Assembly: GCA_028753945.1 (NCBI GenBank)
Contig: JAPNXP010000001.1
Coordinates: 10,530,501 to 10,594,500, forward strand
Reading direction: 5' to 3'
Source of the DNA: Hexactinellida sp. DTS-2022
Lineage: Eukaryota; Porifera; Hexactinellida
Length of the DNA stretch: 64,000 nt
Of the stretch, positions 22,122 to 31,072 are shown piece by piece. The notes beneath the pieces are model-generated. The model did not search any database and was not told the origin of the DNA. It saw nothing but the letters and a program-made list of their open reading frames with translations. How positions within the stretch are numbered: position 1 is the stretch's first letter; each line of letters begins with the position of its first letter. The position numbers and the translations under genes were made by a program.

Positions 22122-23282
22122 ATGGCATCCTATGTCTCCTCACAGCCAGACCCTCTCTCCCAGCTGATCTCGGAGCACCAGGCAGTGGACCTCCGCGGCC
22201 CCTCCCCCCTGTTCCTCCCCTCCCCCTCCTACCTAGATGCGTTCCACGCCACCACCGAGGTCCCGTGTCAGCAGCAGTACTCCCCCAGCAGGGGGCGGGC
22301 CCCGCTGCTCAGCGCACTGGCCGGGCTCTGCAGCCGGCAGCTGGGCCGGGAGCTGGACCCGCGGACCGAGGTGCTGGTCTCAGCGGGAGGGGAGGCCTGC
22401 ATGGCTGAGGTACTCATTACCTTCCTGAACCCGGGCGACGAGGTCCTCCTGCTGGAGCCCACGCAGCCGCTCGTGGCCTCTCAGGTGCGGCTCGCAGGGG
22501 GCGTGCCTGTGCCTGTGTCCCCGTCCCTCTCGACCGGAGGGCAGATCGATACCGAGGAGCTCCGGAAGGCATTTACTAACAAAACTAAAATAGTTTGTTT
22601 CAGCTGCCCCTCTCTGTTGAATGCCAAGCCACACTCGCTAGCTGATCTTAAATCGATAGCCGACTTGTGTCAGGAGTTTGACACTCTGTGTGTGGTGGAT
22701 GAGAGGTTCGAGAATCTGGTGTTCGAGGGTCGGCGGGAGAGCATCTGCTCGCTCCCAGGCATGTGGGACCGCACCATCTCTGTGCACTCCGGGGAGACTC
22801 TCTTCGGAATACCGAGCATGTTGGTGGGGTGGGTGATAGCAGACGGCGAGTTTATCGGAGAGATAATGAAGACACATGTGTTGGTCACATTCCACACCCC
22901 CACGCCTACCCAGATAGCCCTCACGCGAGCTGTCTGTGACGAGCTATCAGCGGAGACAGACAAGGGCTGGCTCTCTGAGATGAGAGTGCGGGCTAGAGCT
23001 GCGAGGGACGAAATGTTTTCTCTCTTCAAGGGGGCGGGTCTCGCTCCTGTTCTCCCCGCAGGCTCCCACTGTATGCTCCTGGACGTGTCCAGTCTGGCTC
23101 CTGAGGACGGGCCCTGTCCCGCGGCAGAGATGGCGCGGAGGGGAATAGGCTCTCTCCCCGCCTCTCTCTTCCTGAGTGCTCAGGCACTGCCTCGCGGCCA
23201 GGTAGTGGTCTCCTTTCTCCAGCCCAGAGCTGTGATGGAGGAGCTGTCTAGCAAGCTAGCTCTGCTCAGCTCTGATAAGTAG
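22122..23282 (+). CDS. Aminotransferase-fold protein related to kynurenine aminotransferase, catalytic lysine absent
   Basis: A single-exon gene of 386 residues. Alignment to class I/II PLP enzymes of the KYAT1/KYAT3 group is clear: LVSAGGEACMAEVLITFLNPGDEVLLLEP, AGGVPVPVS, CVVDERFENLVFEG, SICSLPGMWDRTISV. The Schiff-base lysine motif (SAGKTF in KYATs) reads HSGETLF, so Lys is Glu. The substrate Asn loop (NPxNPxG) reads CPSLLNAKP, and the C-terminal carboxylate-binding Arg (YIRFCF) is replaced by VVVSFL. PLP-dependent transamination is therefore very unlikely. Yet the frame is intact over 1.16 kb, which argues for selection on a non-enzymatic role. The ATG is the first in frame near family similarity, 7 nt after a YAG. 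Family known: KYAT enzymes convert kynurenine and glutamine. Inferred: pseudoenzyme. Confidence 0.85.
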   Translation: MASYVSSQPDPLSQLISEHQAVDLRGPSPLFLPSPSYLDAFHATTEVPCQQQYSPSRGRAPLLSALAGLCSRQLGRELDPRTEVLVSAGGEACMAEVLITFLNPGDEVLLLEPTQPLVASQVRLAGGVPVPVSPSLSTGGQIDTEELRKAFTNKTKIVCFSCPSLLNAKPHSLADLKSIADLCQEFDTLCVVDERFENLVFEGRRESICSLPGMWDRTISVHSGETLFGIPSMLVGWVIADGEFIGEIMKTHVLVTFHTPTPTQIALTRAVCDELSAETDKGWLSEMRVRARAARDEMFSLFKGAGLAPVLPAGSHCMLLDVSSLAPEDGPCPAAEMARRGIGSLPASLFLSAQALPRGQVVVSFLQPRAVMEELSSKLALLSSDK

Positions 23283-25643
23283 CGACGGAGTCTGTATGCT
23301 ATTCTAAGAAGCTGTGTTCATAGCTGAATCACTTTGATTTTATCCTATAGTGAAATTCATTTTCTTGAAATTAATTTAGAAGTACAGACACCTTCGCTAA
23401 TCCGAACAGAGGTGTTCCGATTCAAAAATCTTCTGTTCCGATTAGTGAATTCGTTCGGATTAGTGAAGTAATGCATTTTCGATGGGCATCTATAAATGAG
23501 AATCTCGATAATCCGAACCAAACTTGTACAAACATTGTTATCCGCACTAAACATCTAGTGTACTCCTTAAAATACTTGCCTGAGACTTATTTTTTATACT
23601 TCCCTTGCAATTTACGATTTTTTCCCACATTTATTAGAACAATATTTGGTTTTTCCTGTCGGAAGGCGAGGGTGCACTGTATTTCAATTTCTTATAGTTC
23701 TCTTCAATGAGATTCAATTACATGAAATACATTTCCATGAAATTCAATTCTATCAAATTTCTTTTCATGAAATTCAGTACATCAATTTCGAAATCTGCTC
23801 GTATTTCCAGTATATCTATGTGGAGCTATGTTTATTGTTGTGTCCATGCCCCATAGACTCTGTCCTTGTCTCTGCCTATTTCCAGCCTTCACGGCTACCT
23901 TTCCTATGCAATATATGCATTCTAGGATGTATATGGAATTGTGGCATGCGCTCTACCCGCGTTAACCGCTTCAGTCTTATACGAGACAACTGGCGCCTTA
24001 TTTTATGCACATTTAGTGCGGAGTAGAGCTGTGTTAGTGTCTGAGATATTCTTAAGCAGCTGTCTCTGTCTGGGATAACCCCAGCTCCTGGAAGCTACAG
24101 TCTACTGTCAAGGCCTGACCGTGTTCCTCTCTGATGTCATTCCATGCACCGGCCTGCTGGTCAGAAGTAGTGTTGCGCGGTTAAGGACAGGTTTCTGTAC
24201 AGGAAATACAAGTGTCGTTTTAAATGGGACATCCTTGATTAATTTATTTACTTCGTCGATGATTGATGGTAAATGTTCTCATCCTCTCTTAGTCAAGTGT
24301 TTCGCCAGGATTTGAATCATTTGATGTCCATCAGCATTGAATTAAGACCATTTTGAATGAATTTTTCATTTATTTCCTTCACTCCGTCTTGTCTCGATTT
24401 TTCCATGTTAGGCCACTCCCCACTGCAACATTATGTCGTAGCTAAAAGTTTTGTTTGCTATTTCCAACTGGAGGACTAGGGATTTGTAAAGGAATGTTTC
24501 CCCCAACCTACATTGATTTCCTATAGGACTTGGAGTTTCGTTGGGGCATGTACTGAAATATTGGAAATGAGTCAACTACTTTCAATGTATTTTCTTTTTG
24601 GTTCATAGATCCTAGGAATGCTATTTCCTTTAAGTTGGTTTCTTGAATATTCTTCCACAATGGTTAGAGTGTAGACTCATTCAAATGAGGTGCCATCCTT
24701 CGTATAAATGTATGTACACATTCTCATGTAGCTGCACCGTATGCTCTCTCAGTCTCTTAATACAGTGTGTTTGATCCTCTTCTCATCGGTTTCAAGTTCA
24801 TGCATTAACTAAGTTCAAGTTCATGCATTAAGCTATGAAATTATTCATTTGATACTCTCTTGGACAGTCCTGTGTCTACAATCAGTTTCCACTATTTGGC
24901 TTCAACTTTTGTTCTCAATTTGTTCCTAAAGGATTCAGGGGACTATTCTAATCCCATTTCTTGAGTTTGCTCTGCAAAGTTAATGTTTAATCAGAGAGCC
25001 TCTCTTCACAACATGTTGAAATTTTCTAACATGTCAGAATTTTAACATGTTAGAAATTAAGAATTTTATCTATAAATACAGTACTTTATATTTTCTTTTG
25101 ATTTGAACTGAGTGAAGGTCTGGCAACCTCGCGGGTAGTCACCTCTCCGCTAGATTCTCAATTTGAGGTTATATAAAATTATTCCTCAGGAGCATACATG
25201 ACATCTCAGTTCCTCTTTCCCTTCCTTGTGCATGAAACTCGAATCACATGGTTAAAGGAGCTGGTGCGGCAGGACCGCTATGTTAATACGGTATAGCTTT
25301 GGAAACCCTTTTCAGGGCTTGGCTGGTCATATTTCTCAGCTTTTGAAAGGCTAAGCAATTAGTAGCATAATCCAGTATACTATATAATATGACTTGCTTC
25401 ACACTTATGAAAGATACAAAATTTATTTGTTATTATGCATATTTGAAATATTTCCCATCTAACAGTGTGTGCAAGCAGAATATTTTCTAATCCTGCTGCA
25501 CTGCGATACGATTGTAAATGCATTTGGTAACACCTGCGCTAATTGTGCTTCTATTTCTCTTGCGAACACTGTCACCACCTGTGGAGTAATTGGCATACTC
25601 CCGAGCTAATTAGTTTCATAGATACAGAGTAGCTAGTGCTGAG
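23283..25643. other. Spacer with a MITE and the 5' part of duplicated unit copy 1
   Basis: A MITE of about 299 bp lies at 23383-23681 (ends 'tacagacaccttcgctaat' and 'gaaggcgagggtgcactgta'). From about 23885 onward the sequence is a diverged copy of 35450-37950, the flank of the second NHL gene. No intact coding frame was recognised in it. Confidence 0.65.
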
Positions 25644-26954
25644 ATGGCTAGTGCTAATGTGCCAGTAGAGAGTTCCTTCCTGTTAGAGGTGGAGAGAGCA
25701 CGAGCAGAGCTACGGGAGAGAGTAGCCAGAGCTCACCAGGTGCTGCGAGAGAGAGAGACAGCACTGCTGTCAGAGCTGCAGCAGCTAGAGGATGTCTACA
25801 GGGGAGAGGGAGTAGTCAGGCAAGTTGCTCAGCTGAGAACAACCAAGGAACATGCTATTGCTACTCTCTCGGATAACAAGAACAAAGAGTTCCTTGCACA
25901 GCACGTAGCTCTACTGGACACCCAGATGAGAGAGCTAGCAGCTGATCTCGAGACAGCCAGAGACAGGATGGGACGAGTGGAGCTGGAGTGGGATGGAGAC
26001 CTGGAAGGAATACTGAGAGGGACAGGATCGATTCGAGTGAGAGGAGCACCTGACTACAAGGAGAAAGGAAATCCTGTGACGGTAGCTGGGAAATACAAAG
26101 AGGAGATCTCTACAACACATGGAGAGTTCTATTTTCCTCGTTCGATCGCTATAGACTCTGAGACCAATAATATTTATATTTGTGATGGAGAGAATAACCG
26201 AGTCCAAGTCTTTAACGAATCTTTGGAATTCTTGTTCACATTCAGTGAAGAGATGAACTCACCAGATGGTATCTGTATATATCTTAAGAAAGTCTATGTC
26301 ACACATTTTGGTGCTAGTTCTCTCACTGTATATTCTATTGAAGGTAGATACATACAGTCAGTTGGAAGAGAAGGCGATAAAGAACTGGAATTTTATTGTC
26401 CTAGAGGAGTTGCTGTATCAACAGTGAATAATCTGATTTACATTTGTGACTGTGGGAACTATCGAATTCAATGTCTGAATTTGAATTTAACTTTCAATTC
26501 ATTCATTTCTATAATAAACTGTCCTAGAGATATCAGGCTAACACCACAAGATATTGTAGTGTTGACTGTTGAGAATACATGTATCCAATTCTATAATTAC
26601 TCACATCAGCTGATTAGACAGATGGTAGCACGAGGAGAAGGCAATCAGGTGATTAATCCTTGTTACTTCTGTCTAGACAGAGAATTCAATATTCTGCTGA
26701 CTGACTCATCAACTGATAGAGTTCTGATATTCTCTAACAGAGGACAACTGCTGCATAAGTTTGGGAAGAGAGGAGAGGAAAGAGGAGACCTTATCTCTCC
26801 TACTGGTATAGCTGTGGACAGAGAAGATAGAATTATAGTAGTGTCTAAGAATCCTAAACACTGTATTCAGTTATTCTAATTGTTTACCTTGTGTGATTGT
26901 TTGTTAGTCGTGTTTGTATTGAAGTGGTAGGGGAATCGAAACCCATTCCTATTT
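23885..26954 (+). repeat. Duplicated unit, copy 1 (flank plus CC-NHL gene)
   Basis: Matches 35450-39261 in the same orientation. Shared landmarks are 'ggcatgcgctctacccgcg', 'gtctgtcaaggcctgacc'-like text, 'ggagctggtgcggcaggacc' and the whole NHL gene. Homology ends just after 'gaatcgaaacccattcctat'. Copy 2 has extra blocks (about 36550-36720 and 36840-37390), so indels have accumulated. About 8.5 kb separates the copies. Confidence 0.9.
25644..26879 (+). CDS. Coiled-coil/NHL-repeat protein, paralogue A (TRIM-like without RING or B-box)
   Basis: A single-exon gene of 411 residues. Residues about 8-120 form a long Leu/Glu/Arg-rich coiled coil (LRERVARAHQVLRERETALL) like the one in TRIM proteins. 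About residues 140-411 form an NHL beta-propeller with repeating blades: FPRSIAIDSETNNIYICD, SPDGICIYLKKVYV, CPRGVAVSTVNNLIYICD, NPCYFCLDREFNILLTD, SPTGIAVDREDRIIVVS. No RING or B-box precedes it, so ligase activity is not expected. NHL propellers bind RNA or protein partners. The second copy at 37954-39186 has an almost identical coiled coil but a diverged propeller, with changes focused on recurring loops. The ATG has GAG directly before it. It could serve as a scaffold or recognition protein; the function is unknown. Confidence 0.85.
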   Translation: MASANVPVESSFLLEVERARAELRERVARAHQVLRERETALLSELQQLEDVYRGEGVVRQVAQLRTTKEHAIATLSDNKNKEFLAQHVALLDTQMRELAADLETARDRMGRVELEWDGDLEGILRGTGSIRVRGAPDYKEKGNPVTVAGKYKEEISTTHGEFYFPRSIAIDSETNNIYICDGENNRVQVFNESLEFLFTFSEEMNSPDGICIYLKKVYVTHFGASSLTVYSIEGRYIQSVGREGDKELEFYCPRGVAVSTVNNLIYICDCGNYRIQCLNLNLTFNSFISIINCPRDIRLTPQDIVVLTVENTCIQFYNYSHQLIRQMVARGEGNQVINPCYFCLDREFNILLTDSSTDRVLIFSNRGQLLHKFGKRGEERGDLISPTGIAVDREDRIIVVSKNPKHCIQLF

Positions 26955-27164
26955 GATATAGAGATTAATTATTGGTAAACTTGAATTAGGCATTTATAAT
27001 CATTATACATATTATTGTTATTCTTCTCAAAAATAATGGGCAAACATTTTTAATGATAATTCAAAATGAACCTAGATGTTAGTTTCCAACGGACATTATA
27101 TAGACACAGACAGTTTAAAATATGGAAATTTGCTATTTATATATTTAGATTGGTTTATTTATCT

Positions 27165-27650
27165 ATACGTGACCTACGTTATAATAAGGCCTGTTCACTT
27201 GTGTTAAATTTTGGACCATGGATGTCGTTTAAGTCCATTGATTCTTTTTAGAATAAATGTTATAGTCAGAGATAATTAACCAAGTAGTAATCCAGAAGAA
27301 GTAAAATATTATTGGGCTTAATACCAAGCACTTTTGAAGTAAATGAATGTTTCAAAAGTACAATATATTAAAAGAAAACATGAAAGTGAATACAAGTTTT
27401 TATCAAATAAACATTTGAAGAACAATAACAACTAATTGGGTTTAACTTTCATTATTTTTCGAGAATTTTCGACATGAACCGACTGCAAAGGTTGCAAGGC
27501 ATTAATATTTTTTGTTCTGGAATACTACTTGGTTATATATCTCAAACTATAACATTTATTGTAAAAGAATCAATGGACTTAAACGACATCCATGGTCCAA
27601 AATTTAACACTAGTGAACAGGCCTTATTATAACGTAGGTCACGATCTATA
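27165..27650. mobile_element. DNA-transposon relic with about 100-bp inverted arms
   Basis: The left arm ('tgacctacgttataataagg' to 'aataaatgttatagt') is matched in reverse by the right arm ('actataacatttatt' to 'ccttattataacgtaggtca') with very few differences. The middle is AT-rich and non-coding. The near-identity of the arms suggests recent activity or hairpin-driven correction. Confidence 0.8.
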
Positions 27651-27874
27651 TTATTAAGAGAGCTTGGTCCGTCCGTCCGTCCGTCTGTCCGTCCGCCCCT
27701 GTAACTCTTTGCTACATTACCCGATCCTGACGAAATAAATATCAATCGAAAGCTCTTCCAAGGGAGACCTCGGGAAATATACTGGGTTCCACTAAAAGGT
27801 GTTAGTTCCAGAATTACACGGAAATTTGTGTTTACGTACTAATGTGCATATATAAGTCTATTGTTAAAGGTCTA

Positions 27875-28070
27875 ATCCTATTGGTTACTGCTAACTGGAA
27901 TATTAATCCTATTGGTTTGCTTAACTGGAATATTAATCCTATTGGTTTGCTTAACTGGAATATTAATCCTATTGGTTTGCTAACTGGGATATTAATCCTA
28001 TTGGTTACAGCTAACTGGGATATTAGTCCTATTGGTTACTGCTAACTGGGATATTAGTCCTATTGTGTAC
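27875..28070. repeat. Minisatellite, about 28-bp unit, 6-7 copies
   Basis: The unit 'aactggaatattaatcctat' plus 'tggtttgctt' is repeated; the last copies vary to 'tgggatattagtcctat'. No interspersed unique spacers. Confidence 0.9.
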
Positions 28071-28760
28071 TACCAATTGCGGTGCCTAAAATAAATCAAT
28101 TTGTTAAATTTTACTTAATCATTTACTACATCATGCAACGTGATCCAGTCAGACATTTCACCCACACACCGTTGCCGGCCGGATTGATAACAACCCTGAA
28201 TCCTGCAATGTAATAAGTCTGCAAGGCAAAACGAATGCAGATTCCAAAATGCATGGTTGCCCCTCGAGGGGCCTAGGGGCTTACATTAACGTGGTTGGAT
28301 CCCGAGTTGGTGACCCGAGGCAATCCTTTTCGTCATAAACCAGGAAGCATAAAAACTATCGCTGATGGCAGAAGCATGGAGGAAGGGATAAGCAGGGAAG
28401 AGTGCCATACAGTTTGGTTAGAAAGCTCGGGAATGGCTCTATACGACTAATATTGTATATTGGGAAGTATTTAACAGCTAAACTGCAACCCGTAGCATTG
28501 TAAGAGTCTATAATTGGGGGTCGTATCCCAACTGTTTATGCCGACTAATTCGTCGCAAGGCGACGGGTCACTTGGCTAGTTACTATTAAATTAATGTTTA
28601 TTGTTGTTGTTAAGTTGAAACAACTAATAATCAGACATTTATTTTGATGAATATATCGAAACGGGAGAAACGTTGCAAATATATCTTGATTGGTTAAATT
28701 ATATTCTGTTTGCATCAGTGGTTAATTAAATGTAATGTATTGTATGATGTTCAGTCATTA

Positions 28761-30026
28761 ATGAGCGAGGTTTCTGGTATAACAGCATACACATATGCCA
28801 TACTGCAGGCCTACCGAGATTCGGTTATAAGCGAGGAGTTAGAGAGAGGGGCCTGTGCGGAGGAACTTGAGTGCTTTAGGGACTTGAAGTCGGAGCTGCT
28901 ACCCGCTATTAGGGGCAGTCCAGAGGCTCGCACGGTGCTGTTCTGTGTGGGGGAGTGTGTGTCTCGTGTGCTGAGTAGCGCGGGAGATCTGGCTACAGCC
29001 GATCAGACGCAGGTGCTAGTGGACCTCTGCTGGGAGAAGCTGCACACAGGTGTCTGGAGTGAGGTGGGCGTGGAGTGGCGGATGCTGTACGGAGTCGCCT
29101 GCTTGGTACAGGCTTGCTACGTGTTGGTTAGCGACAGGGGCAGTCTGCTGGCTGCACAGCTGTGCGACAAGGCTCTCTTGATGGGACACCCAGTGATTGG
29201 TGACGCGATACACTCCCTTGTGGATAAGCTGTCGAGTCTGCTGTCAGCTGATCCCAGCTCTCAGCTGCTCAGCTGCCCCAAGCCGCTAGCGCCCCCGCCC
29301 ATAGAGCATCCCATCAGGGCGAGTGCGCCCGTGAGTCTGGAGACATTCCGCACTCAGATCCTGGACAGGGAGCCGGTGGTGATATCCGGACTGATCGAGG
29401 CCTGGCCCAGCCTGCAGGCCCGCAGATGGGACCTCCGGTACCTGCGCCGGGTGGCTGGGTGCCGGACTGTGCCGGTGGAGATGGGAGCCAAGTACACGGA
29501 CCCCGACTGGAGACAGGAGCTGATGCTGCTCTCGGAGTTCATCGACACCTACGTGGCACCCGAGCGTCCGCCCTGCACCGCCTACCTGGCCCAGCACACC
29601 CTCTTCGAGCAGATCCCCGCTCTGCGGAGGGACATTGCTGTGCCCGACTACTGCGCTGTCTCTGCGGCGGGAGGGGAGGAGCCACCGGAAGTGAGGATCC
29701 ACGCTTGGTTCGGTCCCCGGGGCACCGTGTCCCCTCTGCACTACGACGCGCCCCACAACCTGCTCTGCCAGGTGACGGGCAGCAAGTACGTCCGTCTGTA
29801 CAGCCCCTGCAGCTCGGCCGGGCTCTACCCGCGCGCGGAGCCGCTGCTGCACAACACCAGCAGCGTTGATGTCGAGGCGCCAGACCAGCAGCGCTATCCC
29901 GAGTTCAGAGACGCCAAGTACACTGAGACAGTCCTGCACCCCGGCCAGGTGCTGTATATCCCTCCCAGGTGGTGGCACTTTGTTAAGTCTCTTGAAGTCA
30001 GCTTTTCTGTCAGCTTCTGGTGGTAG
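28761..30026 (+). CDS. KDM8: KDM8/JMJD5-type JmjC oxygenase
   Basis: A single-exon gene of 421 residues (human KDM8 is 416). The N-terminal helical half (about 1-185) matches the KDM8-specific region. The JmjC double-stranded beta-helix follows: PVVISGLIEAWPSLQ, AGCRTVPVEMGAKYTD, YLAQHTLFEQIPALRRDI, HAWFGPRGTVSPLHYD, GSKYVRLYSP, LHNTSSVDVEAPD, VLYIPPRWWHFVKSL, SFSVSFWW. The iron ligands H and D (PLHYD) and the distal H (WWHF), plus the 2-oxoglutarate lysine (GSKYVRLY), are present, so it should be active. Known family roles are arginine C3-hydroxylation and reported histone-tail clipping, in the nucleus. Start: the ATG at 28761, 6 nt after a CAG; upstream in-frame codons show no similarity. 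GC-rich and intact. Confidence 0.95.
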   Translation: MSEVSGITAYTYAILQAYRDSVISEELERGACAEELECFRDLKSELLPAIRGSPEARTVLFCVGECVSRVLSSAGDLATADQTQVLVDLCWEKLHTGVWSEVGVEWRMLYGVACLVQACYVLVSDRGSLLAAQLCDKALLMGHPVIGDAIHSLVDKLSSLLSADPSSQLLSCPKPLAPPPIEHPIRASAPVSLETFRTQILDREPVVISGLIEAWPSLQARRWDLRYLRRVAGCRTVPVEMGAKYTDPDWRQELMLLSEFIDTYVAPERPPCTAYLAQHTLFEQIPALRRDIAVPDYCAVSAAGGEEPPEVRIHAWFGPRGTVSPLHYDAPHNLLCQVTGSKYVRLYSPCSSAGLYPRAEPLLHNTSSVDVEAPDQQRYPEFRDAKYTETVLHPGQVLYIPPRWWHFVKSLEVSFSVSFWW

Positions 30027-30649
30027 ACATGTGTTGTTGTGTATAGTCGAGTGAGTTAATTAATTTGTTGTATTATACTTTTTGCTGATGACAAGTTATT
30101 TGTTAGTCCTGGACTCCTGTTGAAGGTGAGCTTTAAACTGAATTAAATTTACTTTCCATTTAAGTTATAGTTTATAGATGTTTGCATTTCAGTTACAGTT
30201 TTTGTACACTTGTTGTTTGCACTGTGACTCCAATCGTATAGGCTTGATGAATTATGGGCCGAACTACACAGTGTCCAACAGGTTCGTGTCAATATTGAAA
30301 TTTAGTCAACCATTTCATATCTGGTATATTATTCAAATTAATGTTGGTGTGCCCCACCTGTGCTCCACCAGTGGCACCCAGTGGCGGTCCCAGGGGGGGG
30401 GCATCCGGGGCAAATGCCCCGGGTTAAAATATTTTGCCCCGGATTCCAGCCCAATTGGCAGTATAATTACATGGAGCATGTCCCAGATTTATACTAAAAG
30501 CTACTCTTTTGCCCCGGGCTGGCTAGATCCTGCAACCGCCCCTGGTGGCACTGGCACTACGCTTGCCCCGCCACTGGTTGTGTGTTGTTTGTTTCTTTAT
30601 TTGGAATATAAATCACATTTATAGTTGAGATAGAAACTCACTTCCAAAT
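30027..30649. other. Spacer with nested MITEs
   Basis: Holds the KDM8 3' UTR and a hAT-like MITE (30379-30544) inserted into another short element (about 30330-30582). An incidental open frame runs through it and is not a gene. Confidence 0.6.
30379..30544. mobile_element. hAT-like MITE with 8-bp target duplication, inserted in a second MITE
   Basis: The ends 'cagtggcggtcccagg' and 'cctgcaaccgcccctg' are inverse copies. The flanks gtggcacc (30371-30378) and gtggcact (30545-30552) are an 8-bp direct repeat with one mismatch. The surrounding text ('gtgccccacctgtg' before, 'cttgccccgccactgg' after) matches the element at 54195-54292, so this is an insertion into an older MITE. Confidence 0.75.
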
Positions 30650-30653
30650 ATTA

Positions 30654-30809
30654 TGTAATGTAATTAATTAGTGCGATTTAATAGTACGTGAGTAATGACT
30701 AACATAATCTCAATGACTAATCTATCTATATATAATCTTCAATGGTTTACAGAAGTCTAGTATCTTTAATTATAATCTTCAATTTGCTTCTTGATTTACA
30801 TACTTTACA
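30654..30809 (-). repeat. LTR, 3' side of the minus-strand element
   Basis: About 156 bp, starting tgtaatgtaatt and ending tactttaca on the plus strand. Near-identical to 34815-34968. Confidence 0.93.
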
Positions 30810-30996
30810 TATCTCCCCCTTTTAATTCTCAATATAACTCATAGTCCTGTAGATATCTAGGTAATCTCCTAATACGATTAGAACGTCTTGGTATCTCCTG
30901 TTCAGTGTTACTGCTCGCATTTTGTCAACTAATTTCAGGTAATATTTCAATATTGGCAGTATCTGGCTCGTGGCTTGATTTATAACTAAATTCAGA

Positions 30997-31072
30997 ACTG
31001 TAACCAGGTCCATTTCTTGAGTAAGGCCAAACAGGGAGTTTGGCCTTACTCAAGAAATGGACCTGGTTACAG
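30997..31072. repeat. Perfect hairpin inside the LTR element
   Basis: Arms of about 33-35 bp ('gtaaccaggtccatttcttg' on the left, 'caagaaatggacctggttac' on the right) surround a loop of about 7 bp. It lies at the end of the pol part, before the 3' LTR. Confidence 0.9.

Larger units (their letters stand above)
26955..28760. other. Spacer with an inverted-repeat element, minisatellite and unclassified repeat-like text
   Basis: An element with about 100-bp inverted arms lies at 27165-27650, a (tccg/tctg)n microsatellite at 27668-27702 and a 28-bp minisatellite at 27875-28070. A GC-richer stretch at about 28130-28560 has no open frame and may be a non-autonomous element. No gene seen. Confidence 0.55.

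Noticed and set aside
27668-27702. (tccg)n stretch as a functional site
   Set aside because: An ordinary microsatellite; nothing links it to a gene or element end with confidence.
30178-30624. 148-residue frame after KDM8
   Set aside because: Runs through two nested MITEs; not a gene.
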